Below, piece after piece: positions 36,298 through 48,700 of a stretch of DNA of 64,000 bases (position 1 is the first letter of the stretch; each line of letters opens with the position of its first letter). The translations under genes and the position numbers were made by a program. The DNA is from Grammothele lineata. Lineage: Eukaryota > Basidiomycota > Agaricomycetes > Polyporales > Polyporaceae. The notes under the pieces are model-generated. The model was not told the DNA's origin. It searched no databases and saw nothing but the letters and a program-made list of their open reading frames with translations. The DNA is taken from the NCBI GenBank assembly GCA_002150815.3, contig NDFF03000029.1, forward strand, positions 496,001 through 560,000, given 5' to 3'.

Positions 36298-38234
36298 GGG
36301 GGAGGCACGGTCATCGGTGCGCGTGGTACGGGATTGGTCGCGTCCTTGACAGCTTCTTGCCTCGAGGCGGTGCCACTCCCTGACTTGCCGCAGACCTAGA
36401 CAATACCATCCCAGCGTGAGACAGAGACTGGTAGATAGAGACAAAGAACGACACGGTAGAGCTGGCGGAAGACGGCTATGGTCCGTGTCCGAGTCGTCCC
36501 ATCACTGATTGCGCTGCCAGGCGCTGCCCGATCCGGAATCCGGAGAGAGATTGCCTTCAAAATGCGCCTAAATGTGCGAATGCATGCTCCTCTCGAACAG
36601 ACGAAGATACATCATCTATACGCTGAGAGCTTACAAAATACCCCTTGACTCGAGGCCGAGGAGAGCTCTTGGAATATCAAAGTGTTACGGGATGGCAAAC
36701 CGTTTTAAGTAGTGGATAAACGCCGGCAATGACAACACTAGATGAGAAGATATGCTTTGAAGGAGACGGGAGCGAACGTAAGGCATAACAGCATGTCCAA
36801 AGCTATATATTACTAGCAGGTGGTGATAAGTAGTGTCATTATAAATCATAGCGTGGCCGACAGTGTCTATCGTAAGGAAAACAAAGTAAGGCAATCGCAG
36901 TATGTCTAATCCCCAAGGCCCTGAGGCCCAAGTCTATCCGGCGTATAAGACGGCACGATTCGCGCGCTGTGTTCTGTGATAACGCCAGCATCGAGGGCGG
37001 ATTACCAGACCTCTAGAGACAGGTTGTTTGAGAGGGTGAAAAGCGCAGAAGGAAAACCACAAGGACACGAAGACCGTTGAACGTCCATGATCGCACGAGA
37101 GTATGGGTTGGGCAATAGGTTGCTGGAAGGAGAACCGAGAACGAATGCTTCAGCCTCTTTGCTAGACTTCCACTACCACGATATGCCATCATACTCACCG
37201 AATGTGTTTTACGACGCTTTACATAGTCCGAAACGGCTAGCGGATAAAACGCGCTCATCTCAAAGCCTAGAATAGCGAATACAGTCAGTAAACGCCCGAC
37301 GCGAGCCTGAATAGTACGCACGGCGGGATATCATCAGGAATAGGATCAAGAGTATCATCTTCTAGTGGCGGGAGGCGCGGGGCTGGCGGACACTGCGGCG
37401 AGAATACCGGTCACGGCTACTTGTAACATGTGCCACACGGTGGATGCAGCTCACCTTAGCAGGCGACTGCGAAGGGCTCTCGGATACGGCTGGGGCGAGT
37501 TGAGCAGGGAAAGAACCGTTTGATTTCTCTGTGTTAGGCCTGTCTTGCGTATTTATGTTGGTAGGCTTATAAGGGTGGGTAGTGTGGCAAATGCTTGGGG
37601 AGATGGCGCTCGGTATTCCCGTCATGGGCTCAGCAAACTGTTGGTGGATAGGAGCGGGAGGTTGTGTGCACAGACTGGAACGAGGGGATGGAAATGACAC
37701 GCAGCAGTGGAGAGAAACACACTTTATACGAGGCTGCTGCTGCCGCAGACGCATTGACCGTCAGTCATGCGGTCCCGAAAGCGTGTCCACTTTTTACATC
37801 TAGCCTTTCCGTGTTATACCAGCGCAGATATAAAAGGGCCTCAAACATTCCACGGTGGCGAGTACGGAGCGGGCTAGACAGGTGCTAGAAAGGCACAGAC
37901 GAGTAGCTGTGACTCCGAGTACTAGGCAGTCTTTCGAATACTCATCTGACACCTAAACCCATTTGCTGCGATACGTCAAAATTCGAGCAAAAGAGTCTTA
38001 TGAGTTATGGAGAGCTTCGTTCTTGAGACAGCAGGTGAGGCTGAGACTGATATGCATGGGCTGCATGGCGCACTGAGAGGCAGAGGAGGACATCGATGAG
38101 CGCCCAAAAACAGGTCTGCGACATGGGCGCCTGGCTACAACACGGTCATGTGCGCTGTGACGTTTCCGTGACGCACCGCGTTGGATGACTACGAGGCCGT
38201 CACCACTGAACGAGTTCCGGGACCGTCATCGCGT

Positions 38235-38352
38235 CCTCTCGAGAGGAAAGGGAGAACACATACTAGGCGAAAATGGCGGAGATCATGACATAGGTCCTGC
38301 CTGTGATGAAGAAGGTTGCGAACTACTGGACGTGTTGTCGGCCGCGACCAGG
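38235..38352 (-). pseudogene. Relic of an MFS transporter exon
   Basis: About 110 bases resemble, by eye about 80%, the exon of the intact MFS gene at about 57.53-57.66 kb. The minus strand corresponds to LLLVVAANKHVRYFATF and GTYVMIGAILAW. The relic has a one-base deletion near GTGTTGTC-GGCCGCG relative to GTGCTTGTTTGCCGCG, so the frame breaks. Similarity continues across the following splice donor (CGCCTAGTATG against CGCCTGGTGTG) and then fades. The neighbouring exons were not found, so this is an isolated fragment. Confidence 0.6.
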
Positions 38353-39319
38353 AGGAGTTTGTACCTATGTGTTAGATAACGGATTTGGGGAGAGTGGAAC
38401 AAAGCAAAGCGTGGCGTCGAGTAGAGCACGCACGAGCCGAAGCTCATGACTGTCGCCGCAGAGTAAGTTCCGGAATGAAGAGAACGAGAGGCACTGCAGG
38501 CCTCTATGTACCCTTCAAAGCCTCCGTCACAAGAAAACAAACCCCACGCGACAATTTGAAACAGGTCTACGGGAGTGAAGTCGAGCCACTCAGGCCACTC
38601 ACTGCACCAGCAAGCCTAGGATTGAGCATGCACCCGCAGATAGAGTTGGACGAGAAAACGATTCGGTAGGATAAAGGGATCATGTATAGTGCTACACTAC
38701 GAATGTACTATTCACCTCATACACCTGCATCAACGTAGCTTGGCACCAGAAAATCGCATAGTCACGGGAATTACAAGGGAAATATCATAATTGTATGACC
38801 AAGAGAACACAGCAATCGTAGAAGGTGGCGGTAGGAGACAACAGAGACAAGAGGAATAGATATTAAAGATGGGGCACAAGGATGTAGATGCAGAGCAAAA
38901 AATGACACTGAGAGGAAGCATTCACAACCATAAGGAGACACATTGGAAGCAAGGTATCGTACCGAAACCGAGACAGTCATACTCATACCCAAGAAGAGGG
39001 GGAAACATTCCTTGTCCTGAACGCACTGCCTCTCTGGCGGGGCACAAGTGCACCAAGGCACCAGGCCCAGAGTGCACCGATCCCGCCGGAGAGGCAGCAC
39101 ATTCCGCTCTCGTTCACCAACAACATAACATCCCTCGCGAAGTCCGACGCCGGTCTACAGCCGTCATTGCGTGCTCAGAGGGCTCTAATATGGCGCCGGA
39201 CTTGAGGGATATGATGGTGCTCATGACCGGGATCCTTGGATCTGTATTAAACCCATCTCATCAGCAATGTCCTGAGAATACTTAATAGAGAAGTGCAGGG
39301 GGGAACTCACCCGGATCGT

Positions 39320-40307
39320 CTAATCCTTCTCTGGCGGCGATTCAATTTTGACATGGCACGTTTGAAGGTGGTGCGTGAGATCGTACTGTCGAGCATACGT
39401 TTGGGGGCACTTAGGATGCTCGCATTTGTAAAGGCGGAGCCCAAGGTGTACCCCATTGACATGTGTCTTGATATTGAATTTGCGCGCACTCCCTGCCACC
39501 ACAATAGAAGATTAGAGCATGGATAAAACATAAGTAACTATCGGACTAACTGTGGCTGCACCCATCGTATGGACACTTGAACCTCATCTCCGGAGTCTTG
39601 CAACGGCGTTTAGAGGGGCGGGGATTTTCGGATGCAACGGGGCGCTTGCGGGAAGCCTTCTTCGCATGAGAGGGCCTCTTCACGGGGGAGGGCATCGGCA
39701 CCTGAGGGGAAGTGGGGCACTGGATGCCCGCAACCACAGCAGTGGCCATCTGCTGAGGCTGCGGGAGTCCAGAGCTAGTAAAGCCGGTAAAAGGGGGCAA
39801 TGACAGGTGACCGAGGTGCGTATAAGAAGGCCCAACGTCTACCCCGGGGACATGAGGATAGGTAAATGTGAAGTGGTAGCCGTTAACAGGCGAGTAGCCG
39901 TCATGAGTGCCGAAGGAGGCAGGGCTCGACGAGGAGCTCGGTGTTTCGGGGTACGGGGAATCCATGCCCGAGGGAAAGGGAGAATCCATGTTCCTAATGA
40001 AGGGGGTAGTAGATGCAGCTAAAGGAGCGAGATCCGGGCCCGGGCCACTGAGGACCTCTTGCAAGTCGACACTAGTGTTGTCATCCAAGACGCTGGGATC
40101 GTCGGCAAAGGCGGCAAGGAACTCGTTCACGCCATCGTCAAGGGATGGCATTGGGAGCCCAAGACCCTGCTCTCCTTCGAGGCCGGCCAGAACCTCGGAA
40201 GAGGCAGAGCTACCCGGCACGCTGAACCGGACATATGAACGCACCGCATCGGGTGAGTCTGTGTTGACGTGGTGGGAAAACTCCCGAGGGACATAGTAGG
40301 AAGGCAT
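39320..40307 (-). CDS. C2H2 zinc-finger transcription factor B
   Basis: A predicted nuclear regulator of 309 residues. Exon 1 is 40307-39551 and exon 2 is 39492-39320, separated by a 58-base intron. The ATG at 40307 gives MPSYYVPREFSHH. The head is Ser/Pro-rich with acidic patches (GVNEFLAAFADDPSVLDD) that may activate transcription. A basic stretch (SHAKKASRKRP, RPSKRRCKTP) probably acts as a nuclear localisation signal. Two regular fingers follow: CPYDGC, then after the intron ARKFNIKTHVNGVH (C-x4-C-x12-H-x4-H); and CEHPKCPQTYARQYDLTHH with LQTCH (C-x4-C-x12-H-x4-H). The protein ends IESPPEKD. The phase-1 intron splits finger 1 as in A and C. It is closer to C than to A in finger sequence. 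Confidence 0.85.
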
Positions 40308-41807
40308 TGTCGGGAAGATGAGGGTGATGTGCACAACAGGTTCTGTGGTGAGGGATGGTACAAGTTCAAGGCAGTCGGAAGATGTTCGTTGAAGGTGGTG
40401 GTCGGATGGAGCTCAGGGTTATGAGGACAATGAAGCCTCATACACGTGTTGACGATATATAGACGCTCGGTCTGCGGCGAGCGTCTCAATTCCGGCGACA
40501 CTGGCAGGTGTCCGACTCATCTTCTTGAATTCTCGACCGTGCAATGACCATGGTCGACGAGCAGTAGCCAGACCAACAACAAGGAAATTCTTCGACTCAT
40601 ATATCCATGGTTTTGCGCAGCTTTTTGACGTGCCAAACACTTCAAGTTAGTGTAGCTTCCTGTTATGAATCTGTCCAGCGAAAGTTCCCGTTCATGAAAC
40701 GAGTGGCTCTCCACCAGGTCAATTGTTTGCCCGGCCCGCCAGGAGCTTGTAAACCTGCACATGATGAACGCTTCAACAAGCTATTGGTGAACCAGGCTGC
40801 TCTAAGAAGAGTTACCCAAGGAATCATGTGGCCAATCGCATTGGATCGTCATGTATGTCCACTTTCTTCACATACTTACCTTACCATTTCATATTGACTC
40901 GCCTCATAGATCATGGAGACTATCAAACTTCCGCTTGCTAATCTTGACACCTGATAATTCTGCAAGATACAGCAATGGGTTTGGACGCAAGGGCCTGAGC
41001 CAGGTGACTACCGCGTAGAACGGCGCCCGAGAGTCGAGACAGCGGCGTCACGATAGCCACAAGGTCTCCCAAATAATAACGTTCGCTATGAGTTCAAGGA
41101 TTGTGCGACGAGCCACGCGCAAGGAAACGCGGATATTGGAGCTGCGGCGGTAAGGCTCGCTGATATAACCACTGAAGGGGCATTGCGGCGCCTCACTTGA
41201 GGTTCTGTAGACGACACTTGAAGCGTGACGTGCATATTCCAACCTACCTCTCAGTGAGTGAATTCGAAGTTCCCAGCAGCAGTGGAGATCCAGTAGGCTT
41301 ATTTCCTGAGGAGGCAGTTACCGGTCAGAAGACACGACCCCAAAGAACCAGTACCAGTAGGCAAAGCAAGAGAGAGAGTCCGAGCGGCAGAGGCGTAACG
41401 ATCCTGCAGAGGGGCAAGCAGATGCTCACCGGAAGGAGGGTGGCAGTTCGTATTTATACAGGACGGCTAGCATGGTGGCATGATGAAGTGGCCGGTGTGG
41501 GCGCGTGTCTTGTGAGACCATCAGTATTGTCTCCCTCGTCTCCGCGCTCGCTATGGCCTTTATCGTGCCCCTTACCCGGCGGTTAGGGGCAAATCCGTGC
41601 AAATGAAGGTCACTGCGGTAGGTCAGAAAGATGGCGCGAAAACGTCTAGCCACGATCTGCAAGGGGGTTGGCTCGTAAACCATGCATTGTCGATCGCTAA
41701 TGTACATTGTGGTGCTGCGGTAATGAAATGAGGTCATCTATCTAGCGGAACTAAGACCTTTATGACCACCGATGATCGAGGAGCACCCTCCGCGCGCCCC
41801 TAAGTTT
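40308..41807. other. Intergenic between C2H2 gene B and the fused P450 gene
   Basis: 1.5 kb with no recognised gene. It includes the promoter of C2H2 gene B on the left and the 3' flank of the P450 gene on the right. Frames such as 40607-40897 (+) have no identifiable domain. Confidence 0.4.
40455..40461 (-). promoter_or_regulatory. Possible TATA box of C2H2 gene B
   Basis: TATATAT on the minus strand about 150 bases before the ATG at 40307. Positional inference only. Confidence 0.3.
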
Positions 41808-44800
41808 TCACTCGAAGATGTCTGTAGCATACCGGCCCTGGATTGCACGTTCGAACAGCCCAGAGGCTTCCTCGTCAGAGCAGCCTCGTGCTTCCCTGAT
41901 GATCTCGGTCAACACCTTCTTGACGCCCTGCGCGACCTTGCTCGAACCACATGTGAAGAACTGACCCAGAGACAAAAGAGGTCAGAGAGGCGGTCGTGGC
42001 GTACAAAGATGAGTACACGTACCCGAGCGCCGAGATTGTCGTACATGTTCCGCACGTCCACGCGGTCGTGCCAAAGCCGACTGCGACACCACGCGACCCG
42101 GTCAGTGCCGTCACAAAAAAGCAGCGACGGAAAGCCACTTACTCCTGAACGTACTTGCACCCCGCGGACGCCTCTGACTGCCTCGAGAACGCGGGACGGA
42201 CGTCCACCACCCCAAGCTCCTCCCACTCCTTCAGGTCCGAGTTCGCATACAAGAAGTCTTCTCTGGGCGACCGGCATCCGAAGAACAGCAAACTGCACGC
42301 CACTTCCCTCCCCGCCTTCTTCTGCTCCGCCCGTTCCTGCAAGAACCCGCGCATCGGCGAGAGCCCCGAGCCCGCTGCGAACATCACCATAGGCACCGTG
42401 GGGTCTTCCGGAGGATGGAACGCCGCTGCAGCGGCGCGCACCGCGAGCTGCACGACGTCTCCCGGGCGAAGGCCCGCGAGGAAGGTCGACGCGACGCCTA
42501 AGAAGGGCTCTGCGCGTCCGGAGAGCGCAGGGGCGGCAACAACGGAGACGGTAAGTGAGGGCCGTTGCGCGTCGCGCAGGGGCGAAGACGAGATGGAGTA
42601 CTGCCGAATGCGCATGGCGGGGAGAAGCTCGAGGAAGGCGCCGAACGGGAGCGCGAGGTCGCGGTGCGCCTCGAGGATGTCCAGTACGCTGACGCGCTTC
42701 GCGAGGACGGCGTCGGAATAGGAGGCGACGAGAGCGTCAAGCGCGCTCTTTGTCTCCTGAGACGACGCCGCTGAGATGAGGGTACGAAGGTCACGCGTGG
42801 TGGCCGGTTGAGAGAGCTCGACGTATCCAGAGAGAAGTGCAGAGACGGTGACCGGCTTGTCCACTGGGAGAGAAGTTGGTCCAGAAGATTTGAGAACAAC
42901 CTGCAAGATACGGTGAGCAAATGCCGCGTGTAACAACGCAATTGTGGTCCAACCTGCTGCTCGGGAGAAAGACCAAACCTCGAGATCACGCGGTGGACAT
43001 CTCTCTGCGGGTTTGTGGGTAGACTGTGACTCTGTCAGCATTCGTTTCTGTCGAAGATAATGCGCGTGCTTACATGGCGAGATAATCTCCAGCACGGTAC
43101 GTCATATTGCCAGGAAGCTCAAATACTGTAAGGTAGGTATCAGCATACGTCCTGGAACGCACGAGTCAAATGCGCGCACCAATGTGCCTCTTCTCAGGGG
43201 CATTCGGCGACGTGAGCAAGCGGTTCTCCACAACCTTGCCCAGATCCGCGTCGGGCTGGCGGAGGTTCGAGGCGCGAGACTTGCCATCGTCGACCGTGGT
43301 CATCGTGATGCCGCTCACGGCCGTCGCGTTCTCGTTCAGTTCAACGCCATACTCCTGCACAAACATAATCCATGAGCTTCGTCCACCCGGGACACAAGCT
43401 TCCCACGCACCTTCGCGAGCGTCTCCCACAACCTCGCCTCCCACTCGTCAAACGCCTCAAAGAACTCCGCCGCCTGCGCGTCCCCGACGCCGCGCTCGAG
43501 CAGCCGCGCGCCCCCGCGCGCCTCGAGCGTCTCGTCGATGATCTTCGGCACGCGCTGGAACGTGCGCACCCAGTCGCGGTTCCCGCACCCGAACACGGCG
43601 TACTTCGCGCCTGCGAACTCGCTCCCCGCGAGGCTCTGGACCCACTCGAAGAAGTGCGCGGCGTTGTCCGCGGGCTCGCCCTCGAAGGAGGCTGTCACGA
43701 TCACGAGCGGGCCGTCCGTCGGGACGTGGTTCGTGATCGAGTCGAGCGTGCCGAGCGATGCTTTGAAGCCTAGTATATGCGTAGACGGAAGGGGTGTCAG
43801 TAGGTTGCTCCCCAATGCTCGGGCGACCGAACACACCGTACGATGCAGCGGCACTCGCTATCCGCTGCGCGAATGTCTGGCTAGTGCCCGTGTTCGACCC
43901 ATACACCACGTTCAACTTATGCTTCAGCTCCCTCCTCGTCCCATCTTGGCTCTCCTGGCTGGAGCGCGCGCTCGACGTCGACTGCTGCGGCAGCGGGACG
44001 AGCGTCGAGGTGGGCGCGACGGCAAGGGGTTTGGTGGAGCGCTTGCGCGGGATGGCGTGAACGAAGAAGTTCTTGGGCTTGATGGTAAGCGTCTGCTTGA
44101 GCTCGAGCATGTACGAGGGGTCGTCGAGTGTGATGTCGAACTTCTGGATGATGGATGCGACCGCAATGTGCGCTTCTTGCCAGGAGAATGGCCGGCCCTG
44201 AGGCGATGACGAGAATGTTAGAGAGCGGGAGGAAGGTTGTGAGTGAAGAACGCACAATGCAAGCCCGCATGCCGTATCCAAACGGCTGCCAGGCGTTTTG
44301 CTATGAAATCCAACCAACTCAGAACAATTCTTTTCTTCTCTGCGAAAAATCGCATCCTTACAGGAAGTTTCTCAAAGTTCTCCCCAAGAACCCTTTCAGG
44401 CTTGAATTCTCTCGACTAGAATGGCAAGCTCAGCATTCAATATACAAACGAACAAGGGACTGCTCACATCCTCTCCCCAAACCTTGGGGTCGGTCTGTGT
44501 CCTGCACGCAAGCAGACCTATCCTATCTCCCTTGTGGAAAGCGTATTTACCATCACACACTGTCGTGTCTTCTACCGCCTCCACCACGCGCATGGTAGCA
44601 GGAGGGTTGAGACGAAGAGACTCGCGCAAGCATGCTGAAGCGCGATGTCATTCGTTCAATCTGGTGAGCACATATGCCTGGGTGTTGGTAGTGGAAGCAA
44701 CCTACCGGAGGTGTACTTGAGTTTCGCAATGTGATCGAGCCGGATAGGCTCGTCTCCAAGGACCTCGTCGATTTCTTCGCGGAGTTTACGCATGGCCTCC

Positions 44801-46196
44801 GGGGTTTTGCACAGATAGTACAACGTGAAAGTAAGAAGACCCGAGGTAGTTTCGTGGCCTGTACACACAGTGAGCTCTCCGCGACCTCAACAAAGACATG
44901 ACTTCGCCTACCGGCAACGAGGAATGTGAGAAGCTGTTGGGCTCCAGTCAGCACCTTGCTGCGGTATGTCGCACGAGGGAAGGCTTACGTTGTACCGAAT
45001 ACTCTCATCCGACAACTTCTTACCCGTCTTTTTGTCCACCCCGTTCAACATAACGTTCAAGAGGTCGTCTTTGTCGATAGGATTTGCTCTGCGCTCCGCA
45101 ATCACTGTTCCCACCAAAGTCAGCGCCGACTCCGTCTACTCGAGATAGTAAGCAGAACACGCACGCTCATTGCACAGATCGGCCATAACCTTCATATCCG
45201 CCTCGTACTTCGCGCTCGTGCCGCGCATCAGAGAATTCATGATCTGCGGCCGGTTCGCGCGGTAGCCGCACTCGACGAGGAAGTCAATCATCGCCTGCAC
45301 GAACGGGTGCGTGCTCTCCTTGTAGAAGTTGTTCAGCCTGCCGCGCGCCGTCCCCATTTCAGCTTCAGCACCCGAGCCGACGCGCAGACGGGGAACGATG
45401 ACCGCTCACCGGTAGTTCATCGCGCAGAGGGTGATCGTGTCGAACGCGAGGCGCGTGAAGTCCTCCACAGGGTCGATAGTCGCGCGCGGTCCGAATCTGC
45501 GCGCCGCGGCGCGAGGCGATCGTACGTCAGTCGACCTTGCGCTCGCGAATGCACGGGGCGGAGGCGCGCGAAGGGGACGTACCTCTCCCACTTCTTGACC
45601 ATCTGGTCGCAGATGTCGACCATGTCGTCGAACATGTCGCGCACCTTCGCGGTGCTGAACGACGGCATTAGGAGACGGTCTGTCCAAGCCGGAGGAGGCG
45701 CGAGCGCGCCGCGCACTGTCAGTACGTGCGCGCCAGACGCGTTCCGGAAGGGAAGGGAGAGGCGGGCGGCTCACGTGCGATGCCCCAGTTTTCCTCGTCG
45801 TTGTACGCCTGCGAATTGACGCGTCAGCGAGTGTGCGCGTGGGGGAGTGAAGGGGAGACGCACGGTGAAGAGGCCATCCCCGAGCCCGTTTCGGACCTCC
45901 TGTACGCCGGCGACTACGGCCTTCTTGAACCGCTTCTCGTTGGAGAGCTCGTTCTGCAGCTGGTAAGATGTCGCGACGAACGTCGTTCGCGCTATGTGCA
46001 ATCGCGCGTGTCAGGATACGCCAGCGCGACGAACAGAACGCGAGGTATGAGAGGACTCACTGAGGAGGCGCAGCTTGTAAATCTCGCCATACTGGTCTGC
46101 GAGGAGCTCGAACGAGCGGTGCGGGAGGTCGCGGTCGAGCGTCGCAATGTTTCCGAGGAAAGGCAGCTGGGGCGGCGACGGGATTGGGGTCGTCAT
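41808..46196 (-). CDS. Fused cytochrome P450 / NADPH-P450 reductase (CYP505-type)
   Basis: A self-sufficient monooxygenase; the family hydroxylates fatty acids and related lipids near the omega end, with NADPH and oxygen. The ATG at 46196 gives MTTPIPSPPQLPFLGN, the usual opening with no membrane anchor. P450 part: oxygen-binding helix GHETTSGLLTF (about 44866-44830, after an intron), E-x-x-R in RESLRLNPPATM (about 44629), and heme loop FGYGMRACI (44280-44254), with an intron immediately before GRPF. FMN part: VVYGSNTGTSQTFAQR near 43905. Its second half, exon about 43770-43430, contains VTASFEGEPADNAAHFFEW. FAD/NADPH part: RIRQYSISSSP (about 42607), GSGLSPMRGFLQER (about 42385), LFFGCRSPREDFLYA, and FFTCGSSKVAQGV (about 41960). 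The protein ends YATDIFE, TGA at 41810-41808. All domains and key residues are present and about 20 exons keep frame, so the gene looks functional. Length is roughly 1050-1080 residues, normal for the family. Confidence 0.92.
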
Positions 46197-47280
46197 CGGG
46201 GGCAACGGGGACGGGTCTGAGGTGGGTGCGCGAGTGCAGGTGGGACGAGGAGGTCGTACGCAAGGATGGAGTAGCTCTAAGGGTGACAGTCAATGCAAGG
46301 CGCGAGGCGTCCACGCGGCGCAGTGCGAGGGCGTCAGCGGGGGGCGATGAGCAAAGAATGGAAGGTTTGGCACGCTCTGGCAGCCGGCGGCGGGGAACGT
46401 GTTCGAGAGGCGCGAACGTGAGGTACAGTACTTATGTCAAACTCCCTCTGGGCGCGACGTGTGGAAACCCAAATACCGCGATTCGGATGTCCAGTTGTCC
46501 CCGCGCACCCGCGGTGCCGCCAGCGGCACACAAACCGCTGCCTTTCACGCCGGTCCCCCATGCATCATGGCCAGAGTTCACCACACCCGCGTCGAGGTGA
46601 AGATCTGATGATGGCCACCGGAAGCAAGCGCACTGCAGCGTTTCTCCCCAACGTATCAATTTGATTTGCCGCTCAGCGGCGCGGTCGAACGAGACCCGCT
46701 GGTGTGAACTCCGAGTCCCCTCGAAGTTGCACCCCGGGCCTTCTCGATTTCTCCGATAGATTCGGGATAGACTCGCGGCCGCATTCCTGCCGACCCAGCC
46801 TTCTTTGCGAGGACAGCAGGCGTACGTGTTCTGTGTGCGCAGTGATGCATGTACCGCCTGAAAAGAGATAGTTTGTCGCCTCCGGAGTTAGCAAACGCGC
46901 CGGTAACAAAACATGATCGACAGTAGCCACAGACTGACCAGATGTCCACCCAGGGTCATCCGAGAGTTTCGACGACCCTGCAATCCTGGGTGCTTTGCAG
47001 ATCCCCAGCGCACATTGACGATGCAGCATCTACACAAGCGACGACAAATTGAAGCGTTCAAAATCATATTCCCGGACGGAGGCAACAAACGACCGTGCAT
47101 TCTGCGACCGGCTCCGGTAACGGGACACACAACATGCCGACGCGAAATCTGCCAAAGCGAGCGCTTCATTCCAACCCGAAAGGAGAGACAGGCGACGGGT
47201 ACACAAAGACATTACGCGGGGTATATAACATAGTCTAGATGAAAGCAACGAGCGGGCGAGCCGGTAATCCGCCTCCTGGC
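46197..47280. other. Intergenic: P450 promoter and ERG6 3' flank
   Basis: 1.08 kb between two minus-strand genes. No protein or RNA gene is recognised. It should hold the promoter of the fused P450 and the 3' untranslated region of ERG6. Confidence 0.45.
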
Positions 47281-48700
47281 TCAGTTTTTGGGCTTCCGCG
47301 AGATTACGAGGTACATGGGCGTGAAGAGCTGGAAGGAGGCCGTCAGTCTGACAAGCAGTGACGCAGGCACTCATGAACAAGCGCACCTTCTCGCGGCCAC
47401 TCTTAACGAGCGCATCCGCGGCGATCTTCAACGTCTCGCCGACCTCCCAAGTGCCCTTGGGCACGATGCCGAGCTTCTCGATGAACCACAAGCCGTGGTG
47501 CGTCACAAACTTGCCGCTCGAGCTCATCCGCCATACGGTGAACATGTCCCAGAGCGTCTGCGCCTTGCGGATGTCGCCTTCGAGCGGGTAGTACCACGGG
47601 ATCGGGTCCGGGCGGTCCGCGAGGTCGTCCTCGTACTCGATCTCGAACCCGACATCGATCAGCGCCTGGCGCGCCATGCGCAGAGGGCGCATCTCCGGGA
47701 TGCCATTCCCAATCTCGATCCCGTGCGCGACCTCCTTATGGGCGGGGATGGCCGGGTCCCACTTGTCGGTCATGCACCACTCGTACACGCCGAACTGTAG
47801 ACATACGACCGGTCAGTGAATGAAGACAACGCAGATACAGCAGAGCTACTCACAACGCCTCCGGGCTTCAGAACCTTCATGATCTCACCGTACACGCCCT
47901 GCCACGACGGCGCGTGGACGGTCGCCTCGATGGCGTAGACCGCATCGAACGAGTTCTCGCCGAACTGCTCCGAGAGCTTCATGAAGTCGCCGACGGTGAA
48001 CGTGACGCGGTCTTGGAGGCCCGCCTTCGCGGTGAGCGTGCGGGCACGCCCGACCTGGAACTCGTTGTTGTTGAGACCGACGATGTTCACGTCCGAGAAC
48101 TGCGCGATCTCGCGGGCAGGCCCGCCGATACCGCAGCCGACGTCGAGCACGCGCATGCCAGGCTTGAGGTCCATCTTGAAGGCAAGGAAGTGCTCGTGCC
48201 GCGCGAGCGCCTGGTAGAAGGACTCGCCCTTGTAGTAGCGCGAGAAGTGGAAGGACGTGCCCCAGCCGTACTCGTAGAGACCAGTGGCGCCATCATAGTA
48301 ACCTTCAGAAGCATATAAGCGTCCATTCCGTAAACGATTCAAAAAGTTGAATTGGATAGGGGAAGGTGTGTCACGCGTAACGTGTTTACGCTCTCGGACG
48401 CCAGCGGTGCGCCCCGCCCATTATACGCGCACACGTGCAGCATATCCCAAAGCCAGACGCGAAAGCACCGAACGCCATTACGCGTCCCGACCTCACGAAC
48501 GCCCATAAAGTACCGACGCTGCCAATAGACCTGGAGGAATACTCACCGTTGATGACGTCCGTGTAGTTCGCAAGCCGGTTCTCGGTGTCCTGGCCCTGCT
48601 CCTTGCTCAGGTCCTTCTGCCAAAAGGCGGCGTAGTTCTCGATGCGCTTGCCCTGACGGCCGTCGGCGTAGACGGGAGAGTCGGTCGCGGAAGGGGCCAT
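47281..48700 (-). CDS. ERG6: Sterol 24-C-methyltransferase
   Basis: Transfers a methyl group from S-adenosylmethionine to C-24 of the sterol side chain (zymosterol/lanosterol-type substrates) in ergosterol synthesis, at the ER or lipid droplets. Four exons: 48700-48547, 48302-47854, 47794-47387 and 47328-47281. They give 352 residues, a normal length. The first intron (244 bases) is long for this window. Visible motifs: [18 protein letters not shown] (sterol methyltransferase signature), [15 protein letters not shown] (SAM motif I), [14 protein letters not shown], and after the next intron [12 protein letters not shown]. The C-terminal domain contains [14 protein letters not shown] and ends [14 protein letters not shown] at 48700 (MAPSATDSP). 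No damage seen. It is a single essential-type housekeeping gene next to the P450, and that proximity alone does not show a shared pathway. Confidence 0.95.

Larger units (their letters stand above)
36201..39319. other. Intergenic between C2H2 genes A and B
   Basis: 3.1 kb between two same-strand paralogues. The only recognisable content is an MFS transporter relic at about 38235-38352. Several minus- and plus-strand frames of 60-140 codons (for example 38869-39285 +) have no domain or clear splice pattern. Confidence 0.45.

Noticed and set aside
37013..37321. Minus-strand frame with hydrophobic runs near the MFS relic
   Set aside because: No match to the intact MFS exons could be seen, so it was not joined to the relic.
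43457..44317. Long frame whose second half reads through the intron after the FMN motif of the fused P450
   Set aside because: Its first part is the real P450/FMN exon. The part after the GTGTGT donor is intron and out-of-frame exon, so the full frame is not a protein.
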